Origin: Streptomyces caeruleatus
Lineage (GTDB): Bacteria; Actinomycetota; Actinomycetes; Streptomycetales; Streptomycetaceae
Length of the DNA stretch: 64,000 bases
Direction of reading: 5' to 3'
NCBI RefSeq assembly: GCF_001514235.1
Contig: NZ_KQ948931.1
Location: forward strand, 316,072-380,071
Shown: positions 23,518 through 30,903 of the stretch, piece by piece
How the letters are laid out: each line of letters opens with the position of its first letter
How positions within the stretch are numbered: the first letter of the stretch is position 1
Position numbers and translations under genes: made by a program
The notes under the pieces: generated by a model
Databases searched by the model: none
Seen by the model: only the letters and a program-made list of their open reading frames with translations
Told to the model about the DNA's origin: nothing

Positions 23518-24969
23518 TCAGATGACCCAGAGCAGGCCGTGGCCGCCGAGGTCGGTGCCGTTGTACTGGGTGAGGCCGACCGAGGACGCCGTGAACATAC
23601 GACTACCCGTGGTCGTCGGGCGGGCGTTGCCGCCGGGGAACACCCAGACGGCACCGGTCGAGTTGTTCTCGCCCGACGCGCCGGCGAGCAGCTCCGGCCT
23701 GCCGTCCTTGTCGACGTCCCCGACGGAGACGGTCGTGCCGAAGAAGTCGTCGGTCTCCGAGCCGCCCGGCACACCCGCGGTGTCCTGGGAGAAGGAGTAG
23801 GCACCTGTGCCGAGCGCGCCCGTACGGTGGCCCGGGACGACGGTCACCATGCCCGCGCGGGACTTGGCGAGGTCCTCGTACGGGGCCCCGACCACGATGT
23901 CCGCGAGCCCGTCCCGGTTCAGGTCGGCCACCGCCAGCGCACCGCCGAAGGCGTCGCCGCTCTCGCTCGCGCCGGGCACACCGGCGGTGTTCTGGGTGAT
24001 CTGCACGGGTTTGGCGTCCTTCGTGATGCCGCTCGCCGATCCGTACCAGACCAGCACACGGCCACCCGAAGCGCCGTCCACGCCCTCGACTTCGGGTTCG
24101 TCGGGGTCACCGGACACGAGGTCGGCGTATCCGTCGCCGTTGACGTCGCCGGCGGCGACGATGAGGCCCTCGCCCCGGAGCTCCTCGCCGTGGGCGAGCG
24201 TCGTGTAGAGGCTGCCGCCGGTCATGCCGCCGCCGCGGGTGGTGGCGACGGCGGGGTCGGGCACGGCGTCACGGTCGAAGTCGCCGAGAGCGGTGGATTC
24301 GAGGGAGGGGGTCTTGTCGTGCACCGCGACCGAGCCGTAGCCGCCGGCTCGGGTGAACGGCCCCGCGAACTCCACGGCCGCGTCCCAACCCGCCACCATC
24401 ACCCGGGTCCTCGCACCGGCCCCGGTGCTCAGCGCGGCGACGTCGAGTCCGTAGCTGGTGGGTCGGCCGGACGGTGTCGGCAGGCTCGTGCCGCTCGTCA
24501 GACCGTTTCTGCCACCCCACAGAACCGTCACCGCACCCGCGTTGGCGCCCGCCGTGGTGTCCTCGTACGGCGACGTCACCACCAGGTCGGCGTATCCGTC
24601 CCGGTTCAGGTCGGCCGTGGCCGTGGCGGAGCCGAAACGGTCGTACGCCTCGGCCGCGCCGGGCACCCCGGAAGTGTTCTGCGTGATGGTCCTGCGGCGC
24701 GTCGCCGACAGCCCGGATGCCGAGCCGTACAGGACGACCACGGCACCCGCGGCCTCCTTGCCGGACACGTTCGCGCCGGGGGCGGGCAGGACGGCGTCGC
24801 GGTATCCGTCGCCGTTGAAGTCGCCGGGGACCGCCCCGTGCACGGCGGCCGCGGGGGTGGCCGGCAGCAGCGTCCCCCCGACGAGACCCATGACCACGAA
24901 CGCGGCCGCGCCCCATCTGCCCATACGGTTTCTGCCCATACGGTTTCTGCCCATGCGGTTTCCGCCCAT
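23518..24969 (-). CDS. Secreted FG-GAP/VCBS repeat protein (integrin-alpha-like propeller)
   Basis: 483 aa. Signal peptide preceded by repeated MGRNR units, then at least six FG-GAP blades with calcium-loop motifs of the type D-N-D-G (GDFNGDGYRDAVL, ADLNRDGYADLVV, GDVNGDGYADLVS, ADLNRDGLADIVV, GDVDKDGRPELLA). The start is set at ATG 24969, with GGAGGGG 6 nt upstream; the GTG at 24984 overlaps that site. The N-terminal repeats come from 15-bp tandem units at about 24915-24962. Such proteins are extracellular calcium-binding propellers of unknown partner. Confidence 0.88.
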   Translation of the reverse strand: MGGNRMGRNRMGRNRMGRWGAAAFVVMGLVGGTLLPATPAAAVHGAVPGDFNGDGYRDAVLPAPGANVSGKEAAGAVVVLYGSASGLSATRRRTITQNTSGVPGAAEAYDRFGSATATADLNRDGYADLVVTSPYEDTTAGANAGAVTVLWGGRNGLTSGTSLPTPSGRPTSYGLDVAALSTGAGARTRVMVAGWDAAVEFAGPFTRAGGYGSVAVHDKTPSLESTALGDFDRDAVPDPAVATTRGGGMTGGSLYTTLAHGEELRGEGLIVAAGDVNGDGYADLVSGDPDEPEVEGVDGASGGRVLVWYGSASGITKDAKPVQITQNTAGVPGASESGDAFGGALAVADLNRDGLADIVVGAPYEDLAKSRAGMVTVVPGHRTGALGTGAYSFSQDTAGVPGGSETDDFFGTTVSVGDVDKDGRPELLAGASGENNSTGAVWVFPGGNARPTTTGSRMFTASSVGLTQYNGTDLGGHGLLWVI

Positions 24970-25112
24970 GTGATTCCCCTCCACCCCAGGCGCACCCCCT
25001 GTGCGCCGGCATCACGCGGGAAGTCTAGAAGCGCCCGGGGATCTTTGCCGCCCCTCTGGCGCCTCACGGCCTTCAACGCGATGTCCGCGGTGTTCGGGAC
25101 AGGAAGCCGCCG

Positions 25113-25796
25113 TCACTCCTCCCCGTCCGCCGGAGGCCTGAGCGCCTCCTCCTCCAGCAGTCGTTCCGCGATGTCGTCCGCCCAGGTCCGGGCCCACCGG
25201 CGGAGCGCCGGTACCGACTCCGGGGCGAGGCCGGCGGCGGTGACGAACTCGCGGTCGTCCAGGAGTTCCGTGGCCTCCAGGCGGGACTGGAGGTCCGCCA
25301 GGTCGAGGTCGTCCCAGGCGTGGCGGCGGCCCAGTTCCTCCAGGTCGGGGTAGGTCCAGTGGGCCGCGGCCGCGTGGACATCGGTGAGGTCGGGCACGGC
25401 GCCGCGGTCGGTGAGGGCCCGGACCTTCGTGCCGATGAGGTCCTCCAGGGACAGGGCCGGGCCGAGGCCGGTCGTCACCGGGGGCCGCCAGAAGGTCTCC
25501 TTCAGCAGGTCGACGGCACCTTCCGCGCCCGTGTCGGGGTCCGTGACGAGCAGCCGGGCGGAGAGCGGGTCGGCTTCCAGGGGGCGTACCCGCCAGCCGC
25601 GTTCCGTCAGACCGTGCCGGACCATGGCCGCGATCTGGTCCATGGGCTCGGGGTGTTCGGTCGCCAGCTCCACCGACCTCACGTGCCGGGTGGTCAGGCC
25701 GTGCGCCCGGACCGCGCAGTCGCCGGCCAGGACGAGCGGGTAGCGGGCGCCGACGGTGAGGACGTCGGAGGGGAGGTCGCGGGGCGGGGGCAGCAT
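25113..25796 (-). CDS. AbiEii/nucleotidyltransferase-fold protein
   Basis: 227 aa. The N-terminal part VLAGDCAVRAHGLTTRHVRSVELAT aligns in character with the GG-x-AL-H...R-x-T-x-D-x-D segment of AbiEii-like nucleotidyltransferases. The canonical acidic pair after the arginine is not obvious (SVELAT), and a later DLLKETFWRPPV and DLIGTKVRALTDRGAVPDLTD matches the helical half. Family members include toxins of AbiE-type abortive systems, but no antitoxin gene is adjacent, and Streptomyces carries many stand-alone copies. Activity is doubtful if the acidic residues are really lost. Confidence 0.7.
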   Translation of the reverse strand: MLPPPRDLPSDVLTVGARYPLVLAGDCAVRAHGLTTRHVRSVELATEHPEPMDQIAAMVRHGLTERGWRVRPLEADPLSARLLVTDPDTGAEGAVDLLKETFWRPPVTTGLGPALSLEDLIGTKVRALTDRGAVPDLTDVHAAAAHWTYPDLEELGRRHAWDDLDLADLQSRLEATELLDDREFVTAAGLAPESVPALRRWARTWADDIAERLLEEEALRPPADGEE

Positions 25797-25970
25797 GGTG
25801 GGCCCGATTATCGCGGTCCCGCACCAAGGGACGTACGGCCAACATGCCGTCCGTTCGGCGTACCCGCCGCCAACCCCCTGGCTGTCACACTCGCCCGATG
25901 CCCGGCGTCAGTCCTGTGACGGATGACAAGGACACCGTCGTACCCGACCGCACACGCCGAGGAGCCCACC

Positions 25971-26318
25971 ATGAACGTCGCACACGTAGTCGTCACTGTC
26001 CTGGCCGCCGCGATGGCCGGCTTCTCGGCGGTCGTCCTGCTGGCGCGCGCCGAGTGGATCGTGCGGGCGCTCACCGACTACCGCGTGCCCCGCTCGTGGT
26101 GGACCTGGCTCGGGCTGGCCAAGGGCGCGGGTGCCGTCGGGCTGGTGGTCGGGCTGTTCGTGCCGGTCATCGGCGTGCTGGCCGGGACCGGGCTGGTGGT
26201 CTACTTCGCCGGCGCCGCCGTGACCGTGGCCAGGGCCCGCTGGTACGCGCACATCCCGTACCCGCTCGTCTACGCCGCCCCCGTCGTCGGCGCGCTGGCC
26301 CTCGGCCGAGCCGCCTGA
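25971..26318 (+). CDS. DoxX-family membrane protein
   Basis: 115 residues, four hydrophobic segments. GAGGAG lies 7 nt before the ATG. The pattern RALTDYRVPRSWWTWLGLAKGAGAVGLVVGLF is characteristic of small DoxX-like proteins, integral membrane proteins of unclear function sometimes linked to redox stress. Starting further upstream in the open frame would add a non-membrane leader, so ATG 25971 is preferred. Single gene. Confidence 0.82.
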   Translation: MNVAHVVVTVLAAAMAGFSAVVLLARAEWIVRALTDYRVPRSWWTWLGLAKGAGAVGLVVGLFVPVIGVLAGTGLVVYFAGAAVTVARARWYAHIPYPLVYAAPVVGALALGRAA

Positions 26319-26343
26319 CGACGGGGAAAGCGGACAACGGTCC

Positions 26344-26709
26344 CTACTTCGCCACGAACTGCGTCAGAATCGCCTGCACCTCGTAGATGTCCACACCCTT
26401 GGTGAACGTCTTCTCGATCGGCGTCGCCGACCCCGAGAGCCAGATCTTCAGCTCGGCGTCCAGGTCGAAGGTGCCGGCGGTCTCCACCGCGAAGTGGGTG
26501 ATGCTGCGGTAGGGGATGGAGTGGTACTCCACCTTCTTGCCGGTGATGCCCTGCTTGTCGACCAGGATCAGGCGGCGGTCGGTGAACAGGATGGTGTCGC
26601 GTATCAGCAGGTACGCCGCGTGCACCTGCTCCCCGTGGCCCAGCAGACGCGCGTAGTCCTGCTGCGCCTGCCCCTGGTCGATGGTGTGCGCGTTTCCGAA
26701 GAGCGCCAT
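26344..26709 (-). CDS. Bacterial PH-domain protein
   Basis: 121 residues starting MALFGNAHTIDQGQAQQDYAR. The pattern VHAAYLLIRDTILFTDRRLILVDKQGITGKKVEYHSIPYRSITHF is the signature of the bacterial PH-like (bPH/YdjM-type) domain. Cytoplasmic, no membrane segment. Function unknown; members are found singly throughout actinobacteria. Confidence 0.88.
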   Translation of the reverse strand: MALFGNAHTIDQGQAQQDYARLLGHGEQVHAAYLLIRDTILFTDRRLILVDKQGITGKKVEYHSIPYRSITHFAVETAGTFDLDAELKIWLSGSATPIEKTFTKGVDIYEVQAILTQFVAK

Positions 26710-26804
26710 GGATGGATCCCCCCACTTGACGGCCTGTGACGACCTTGCGTGATCTTCGCAATGTATAGCGCCTCGGGGGCTGCCAGGCATAGGGGCGTAA
26801 ACGA

Positions 26805-27281
26805 TCAGGTGTCGTACGAACCGTCCCAGGGCGCACCGAAACCCAGGTTGTCCGGATGGAGCTCGGCCCACGCCTCGCCCTCGTCGTCCCCCGTCACCAG
26901 GCCGAACAGCACGCCGTCGACAGCGAGTTGGAAGGGCCGGACGGCGATGTCCGTATACGTACGGCGGGGCAGGCTGCGCAGCCGGGTCGCGAGGTGGGCC
27001 CGGGCGCGGGCCAGCACCGAGTCGGGGCCGTGCGGGGCGCGCTGCTGCTCGGCCCAGGTGCCGGCGCACCAGATCTCCGACTCGCGGTACCTGCCCTCGG
27101 AGTCGAAGGTGTGCAGGACCGCATAGAGACGTTTGTGCTCTTCCCAGCCGGTGTCGAGGTCGAACCCCTTGGGGAAGGCCCAGGTGACCGACCCCATGAA
27201 CTGCCCGTCTGCGTAACAGCCGATCGCCTCGGTACGACCGTGCGGCTCATACGCGATCGGGATGACCTCAGGGACTGCCAT
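26805..27281 (-). CDS. Conserved hypothetical protein
   Basis: 158 residues from ATG 27281 (MAVPEVIPIAYEPHGRTEA). Soluble, mixed alpha/beta, rich in Trp and acidic residues, with no signal peptide and no recognisable motif (GCYADGQFMGSVTWAFPKGF, PFQLAVDGVLFGLVTGDDEGEAWAELHP). The base composition and codon use match the neighbours, so it is a real chromosomal gene. The open frame continues upstream, but the intergenic character begins before 27281. Function unknown. Confidence 0.7.
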   Translation of the reverse strand: MAVPEVIPIAYEPHGRTEAIGCYADGQFMGSVTWAFPKGFDLDTGWEEHKRLYAVLHTFDSEGRYRESEIWCAGTWAEQQRAPHGPDSVLARARAHLATRLRSLPRRTYTDIAVRPFQLAVDGVLFGLVTGDDEGEAWAELHPDNLGFGAPWDGSYDT

Positions 27282-27505
27282 GGCGGAAACCATACGGTCG
27301 TGAAGGGGGACATGGTGGCGGCGGGGGGCGATCGATGCCAACCCAATGGGCAACATCCCCGTGATGCCCGCGACTTGACCACCGTTCAGTCAAAAGATTC
27401 ACGGCAACCTTTCCGATCTCCGCGACCACGAAGGAGCCGGAAGCCCGTTCACCCGGGCCCGCTCGCCGACGCGCGAGCCTCACCGAAGAACGTAAGGACT
27501 CATTC

Positions 27506-28942
27506 GTGGCATCCCCTTCGCACCGCTCCACGCCCAGCTCCACGCACCGCTCCACGCCCAGCTCCACGCCCGGCTCCACGCCCGGCTCCACGCCCCGCTC
27601 CACCCCCCGCCCGTCCCACCGCCGCTCCCTCCGCGGGCGCCGCACCGTCGTCGTCACCGCCGCCGTGGCCGCTGCCGGCGTGGGTGCCGGTGTCCTCGTG
27701 CTGAACGCGAACGCCGGCCCGGTCGACCTGTACCACCAGTCCCTGCCCGCGAAGGACGGCTGGGCGGCCTCCGGCTCCGGTACGACGGGCGGCGCGAAGG
27801 CCGACTCCGCGCACACCTTCACCGTCAGCACCCGCGCCCAGCTCGTGAAGGCGCTCGGCTCGGTCACCGACACCACGCCCCGGATCATCAAGGTCAAGGG
27901 CACCATCGACGCCAACACCAGCGACACCGGCAAGAAGCTGACCTGCGCCGACTACGCCTCCGGCACCGGCTACTCGCTCTCCGCCTACCTCAAGGCCTAC
28001 GACCCGGCGACGTACGGCAAGAAGGCGCCGGCGGGTGGTCAGGAGAACGCCCGTAAGGCCGCCGCGGACCAGCAGAAGAAGAACATCGTCTTCCGGGTCC
28101 CCGCCAACACCACGATCGTGGGCGTGCCGGGCACCGGCGCCGGCATCCGGGGCGGCAGCCTTCAGGTGCAGAACGTCAAGAACGTCATCGTCCGCAACCT
28201 GGCCTTCTCCGCCACCGAGGACTGCTTCCCGCAGTGGGACCCGACGGACGGCTCGGCCGGTGAGTGGAACTCGGCCTACGACTCGGTCACCCTGCGCGGG
28301 GCGACGAACGTCTGGGCCGACCACAACACGTTCACGGACGCGCCGACCTTCGACAAGTCGTTGAAGACGTACTTCGGCCGCAAGTACCAGATCCACGACG
28401 GCGCTCTCGACATCACCAACGGGTCCGACCTGGTGACCGTCGAGCGCAACGTCTTCGACTGCCACGACAAGACGATGCTGATCGGCAGCAGCGACACCGA
28501 CAGCACCGGCAAGCTGCGCGTCACCCTCCACCACAACGTCTGGAAGGGCATCGTGCAGCGGGCACCGCTGGCCCGGATCGGCCAGATCCACCTCTACAAC
28601 AACCTGTACGACACGACGACGCTCAACGGCTACACGCCGAAGTACAGCATCGACTCCCGCGCCAAGGCCCAGGTCGTCGCCGAGCACAACGCCTGGAAGC
28701 TCCCGTCCGGCGCCAAGGCCGCCAAGCTGCTGAGCGGCGACGGCACCGGCTCGATCGCGGGCACCGGCAACCTCGTCAACGGCACGTCGACCGACCTCGT
28801 GGCCGCCTACAACGCCGCGAACTCGAAGAAGATCAAGACGACAGTGAATTGGAAGCCGACGCTCACGGCCGGGCTCCAGACGTCGGCGAAGAACCTGGCG
28901 ACGGAGCTGGCGGCGACGACCGGCGCCGGGGTCCTCAAGTAG
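27506..28942 (+). CDS. Secreted pectate lyase (PL1-like)
   Basis: 478 aa, GTG start with AAGGA 7 nt upstream. After a Ser/Thr/Pro tandem-repeat leader (residues about 8-34) comes a basic stretch and hydrophobic signal (RRTVVVTAAVAAAGVGAGVL), then a parallel beta-helix domain. PL1 hallmarks are WADHNTFTD (substrate/Ca face), and RAPLARIGQIHLYNNLYD with the catalytic Arg context. It would cleave polygalacturonate by beta-elimination outside the cell. The repeat leader is unusually long for a signal peptide n-region and lies upstream of it, so it would stay cytoplasmic or be cleaved. Confidence 0.93.
   Translation: MASPSHRSTPSSTHRSTPSSTPGSTPGSTPRSTPRPSHRRSLRGRRTVVVTAAVAAAGVGAGVLVLNANAGPVDLYHQSLPAKDGWAASGSGTTGGAKADSAHTFTVSTRAQLVKALGSVTDTTPRIIKVKGTIDANTSDTGKKLTCADYASGTGYSLSAYLKAYDPATYGKKAPAGGQENARKAAADQQKKNIVFRVPANTTIVGVPGTGAGIRGGSLQVQNVKNVIVRNLAFSATEDCFPQWDPTDGSAGEWNSAYDSVTLRGATNVWADHNTFTDAPTFDKSLKTYFGRKYQIHDGALDITNGSDLVTVERNVFDCHDKTMLIGSSDTDSTGKLRVTLHHNVWKGIVQRAPLARIGQIHLYNNLYDTTTLNGYTPKYSIDSRAKAQVVAEHNAWKLPSGAKAAKLLSGDGTGSIAGTGNLVNGTSTDLVAAYNAANSKKIKTTVNWKPTLTAGLQTSAKNLATELAATTGAGVLK
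27522..27606 (+). repeat. In-frame 12-bp tandem repeat at the pectate lyase 5' end
   Basis: CTCCACGCCC-type units encode S-T-P-x repeats (STPSSTHRSTPSSTPGSTPG). A multiple of three keeps the frame, so repeat number could vary without inactivating the enzyme. Confidence 0.75.
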
Positions 28943-28999
28943 AGAGACCCACGGCGTCGGCCTTTACAGGCTTCCGGGCTCCCTTACGCCGCTACGCCG

Positions 29000-30715
29000 C
29001 TACGCCGCCTCGCCGCCGAAGCGCTCCTTGTACGCCTCCAGGTCGTCGTCCGTGAGCTTGGCGAAGAGGACCGGGGGGACGGTGAAGGGGGTGCCGGCGG
29101 GTACGGACGTGAGGGAGCGGGCCTCGTCGGCGCTCACCCAGGTGGCCGTGTCGTCGCCGAGGGCGAAGGCCTGGCGCATGGCGGCCGCCGACGTCGGGAT
29201 GAACGGCTCCGAGACCACCGCGTAGAGGTGGATCAGGTTCATCGCCGTACGCAGGGTGAGCGCGGCGGCGTCCTTGTCGGTCTTGATCTCCAGCCAGGGG
29301 GCCTTCTCCTCCAGGTAGGAGTTGCCCGCGGACCACAGGGCGCGGAGCGCTGCCGCGGCCTTGCGGAACTGGAGAGACTCCATCTGGGACTCGTACTCGG
29401 CGAGGAGCTCCGCGATCTGCTCGCCGAGCTTCGCCTCCGCCTCACCGGCCGCGGCGCCCGCCGGGACCTCCTCGCCGAACCGCTTCTTGGAGAAGGACAG
29501 GACGCGGTTGACGAAGTTGCCGAGGGTGTCGGCGAGGTCCTTGTTCACCGTGGCCGTGAAGTGCTCCCAGGTGAAGGACGAGTCGTCCGACTCGGGGGCG
29601 TTGGCGATCAGGAAGTAGCGCCAGTAGTCGGCGGGGAGGATCTCCAGGGCCTGGTCGGTGAAGACGCCGCGCTTCTGGGACGTGGAGAACTTTCCGCCGT
29701 AGTACGTCAGCCAGTTGAAGGCCTTGACGAAGTCGACCTTCTTCCAGGGCTCGCGGATGCCGAGCTCGGTGGCCGGGAACATCACCGTGTGGAACGGGAC
29801 GTTGTCCTTCGCCATGAACTGCGTGTAGCGGACGTCGGTGTCGACGTCGTACCACCACGACTTCCAGTCGCGGGTCGACGGGTCGATGTCCGACCACTCC
29901 TTCGTCGCGCCGAGGTACTCGATCGGGGCGTCGAACCAGACGTAGAAGACCTTGCCCTCGGCGGCCAGCTCCGGCCACGTGTCCGCCGGGACGGGGACGC
30001 CCCAGTCCAGGTCACGGGTGATCGCACGGTCGTGCAGGCCCTCGGTCAGCCACTTGTGGGCGATGGAGGACGCCAGGTGCGGCCACACGCCGTCGTGGCG
30101 GGCGACCCATTCCCTGACCTCGTTCTGCAGCTTGGACTGCAGGAGGAACAGGTGCTTGGTCTCGCGGACCTCCAGATCCGTGGAGCCGGAGATCGCCGAG
30201 CGCGGGTTGATCAGGTCGGTGGGGTCCAGCACGCGGGTGCAGTTCTCGCACTGGTCGCCGCGCGCCTTGTCGTAGCCGCAGTGGGGGCAGGTGCCCTCGA
30301 CGTAGCGGTCCGGGAGGAAGCGGTCGTCGGCGGGCGAGAACACCTGGCGGATCGCCCGCTCCTCGATGAAGCCGTTCTCGTGGAGCTTGCGGGCGAAGTG
30401 CTGGGTGATCTCGACGTTCTGGGGGCTGGAGCTGCGGCCGAAGTAGTCGAAGGCGAGTGCGAAGCCGTCGTAGACCGCTTTCTGCGCGTCGTGTGCTTGT
30501 GCGCAGAACTCGTCTACGGGGAGGCCCTGCTCCTTCGCCGCCAGTTCGGCCGGGGTGCCGTGCTCGTCCGTCGCGCAGATGTAGAGGACGTCGTGGCCGC
30601 GCTGGCGGAGGTACCGGGAGTACACGTCCGCCGGGAGCATGGACCCCACCATGTTGCCCAGGTGCTTGATTCCGTTGATGTACGGAAGGGCGCTGGTGAT
30701 GAGGTGTCGAGCCAT
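29000..30715 (-). CDS. metG: Methionyl-tRNA synthetase
   Basis: 571 aa class I synthetase. The HIGH-like motif appears as HLGN after LPYINGIK. The zinc knuckle is CPHCGYDKARGDQCENC. The KMSKS-like loop is FSTSQKR, a recognised variant. The C-terminal helical anticodon-binding domain is complete, without the dimerisation or tRNA-binding appendix of longer forms. Charges tRNA-Met, including the initiator. Single gene with ATG start 30715. Confidence 0.97.
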   Translation of the reverse strand: MARHLITSALPYINGIKHLGNMVGSMLPADVYSRYLRQRGHDVLYICATDEHGTPAELAAKEQGLPVDEFCAQAHDAQKAVYDGFALAFDYFGRSSSPQNVEITQHFARKLHENGFIEERAIRQVFSPADDRFLPDRYVEGTCPHCGYDKARGDQCENCTRVLDPTDLINPRSAISGSTDLEVRETKHLFLLQSKLQNEVREWVARHDGVWPHLASSIAHKWLTEGLHDRAITRDLDWGVPVPADTWPELAAEGKVFYVWFDAPIEYLGATKEWSDIDPSTRDWKSWWYDVDTDVRYTQFMAKDNVPFHTVMFPATELGIREPWKKVDFVKAFNWLTYYGGKFSTSQKRGVFTDQALEILPADYWRYFLIANAPESDDSSFTWEHFTATVNKDLADTLGNFVNRVLSFSKKRFGEEVPAGAAAGEAEAKLGEQIAELLAEYESQMESLQFRKAAAALRALWSAGNSYLEEKAPWLEIKTDKDAAALTLRTAMNLIHLYAVVSEPFIPTSAAAMRQAFALGDDTATWVSADEARSLTSVPAGTPFTVPPVLFAKLTDDDLEAYKERFGGEAA

Positions 30716-30781
30716 CGGGGGCTGCTCCCAGGTCGGTTTCTGTGTGCTTTGCGAACCTTGAAATCGTAGCCGACATGGGTG

Positions 30782-30822
30782 GGCCGCCCGCTTCCCGTTT
30801 TGAGGGGTGGGAAGGGGCGGCC
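30782..30822 (-). terminator. Terminator after the VWA-protein gene
   Basis: GGCCGCCC-G-CTTCCC (30782-30796) pairs with GGGAAG-GGGCGGCC (30809-30822) with one bulge and a 12-nt loop. It lies downstream of the VWA gene stop (30904) and upstream of metG. Confidence 0.65.
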
Positions 30823-30830
30823 GGGGATGT

Positions 30831-30876
30831 TCGGTGGTGATCTGTAGCTGTCGGTGGTGATCTTCGGTGGTGATCT
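30831..30876. repeat. Three copies of TCGGTGGTGATCT upstream of metG
   Basis: Copies start at 30831, 30851 and 30864, the last two directly adjacent. They sit between the VWA stop and metG. They could be slippage repeats or binding sites. Confidence 0.6.
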
Positions 30877-30903
30877 ACGGGTGCTTCGGGTGATCCACGG
30901 GGT

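Noticed and set aside
25020..25112. Possible gene remnant (LWRLTAFNAMSAVFGT on the + strand)
   Set aside because: Too short and without similarity I can recognise; left as intergenic.
25113..25796. AbiE abortive-infection toxin-antitoxin system
   Set aside because: No antitoxin gene beside it and the canonical acidic residues are unclear, so only a fold-level call is made.
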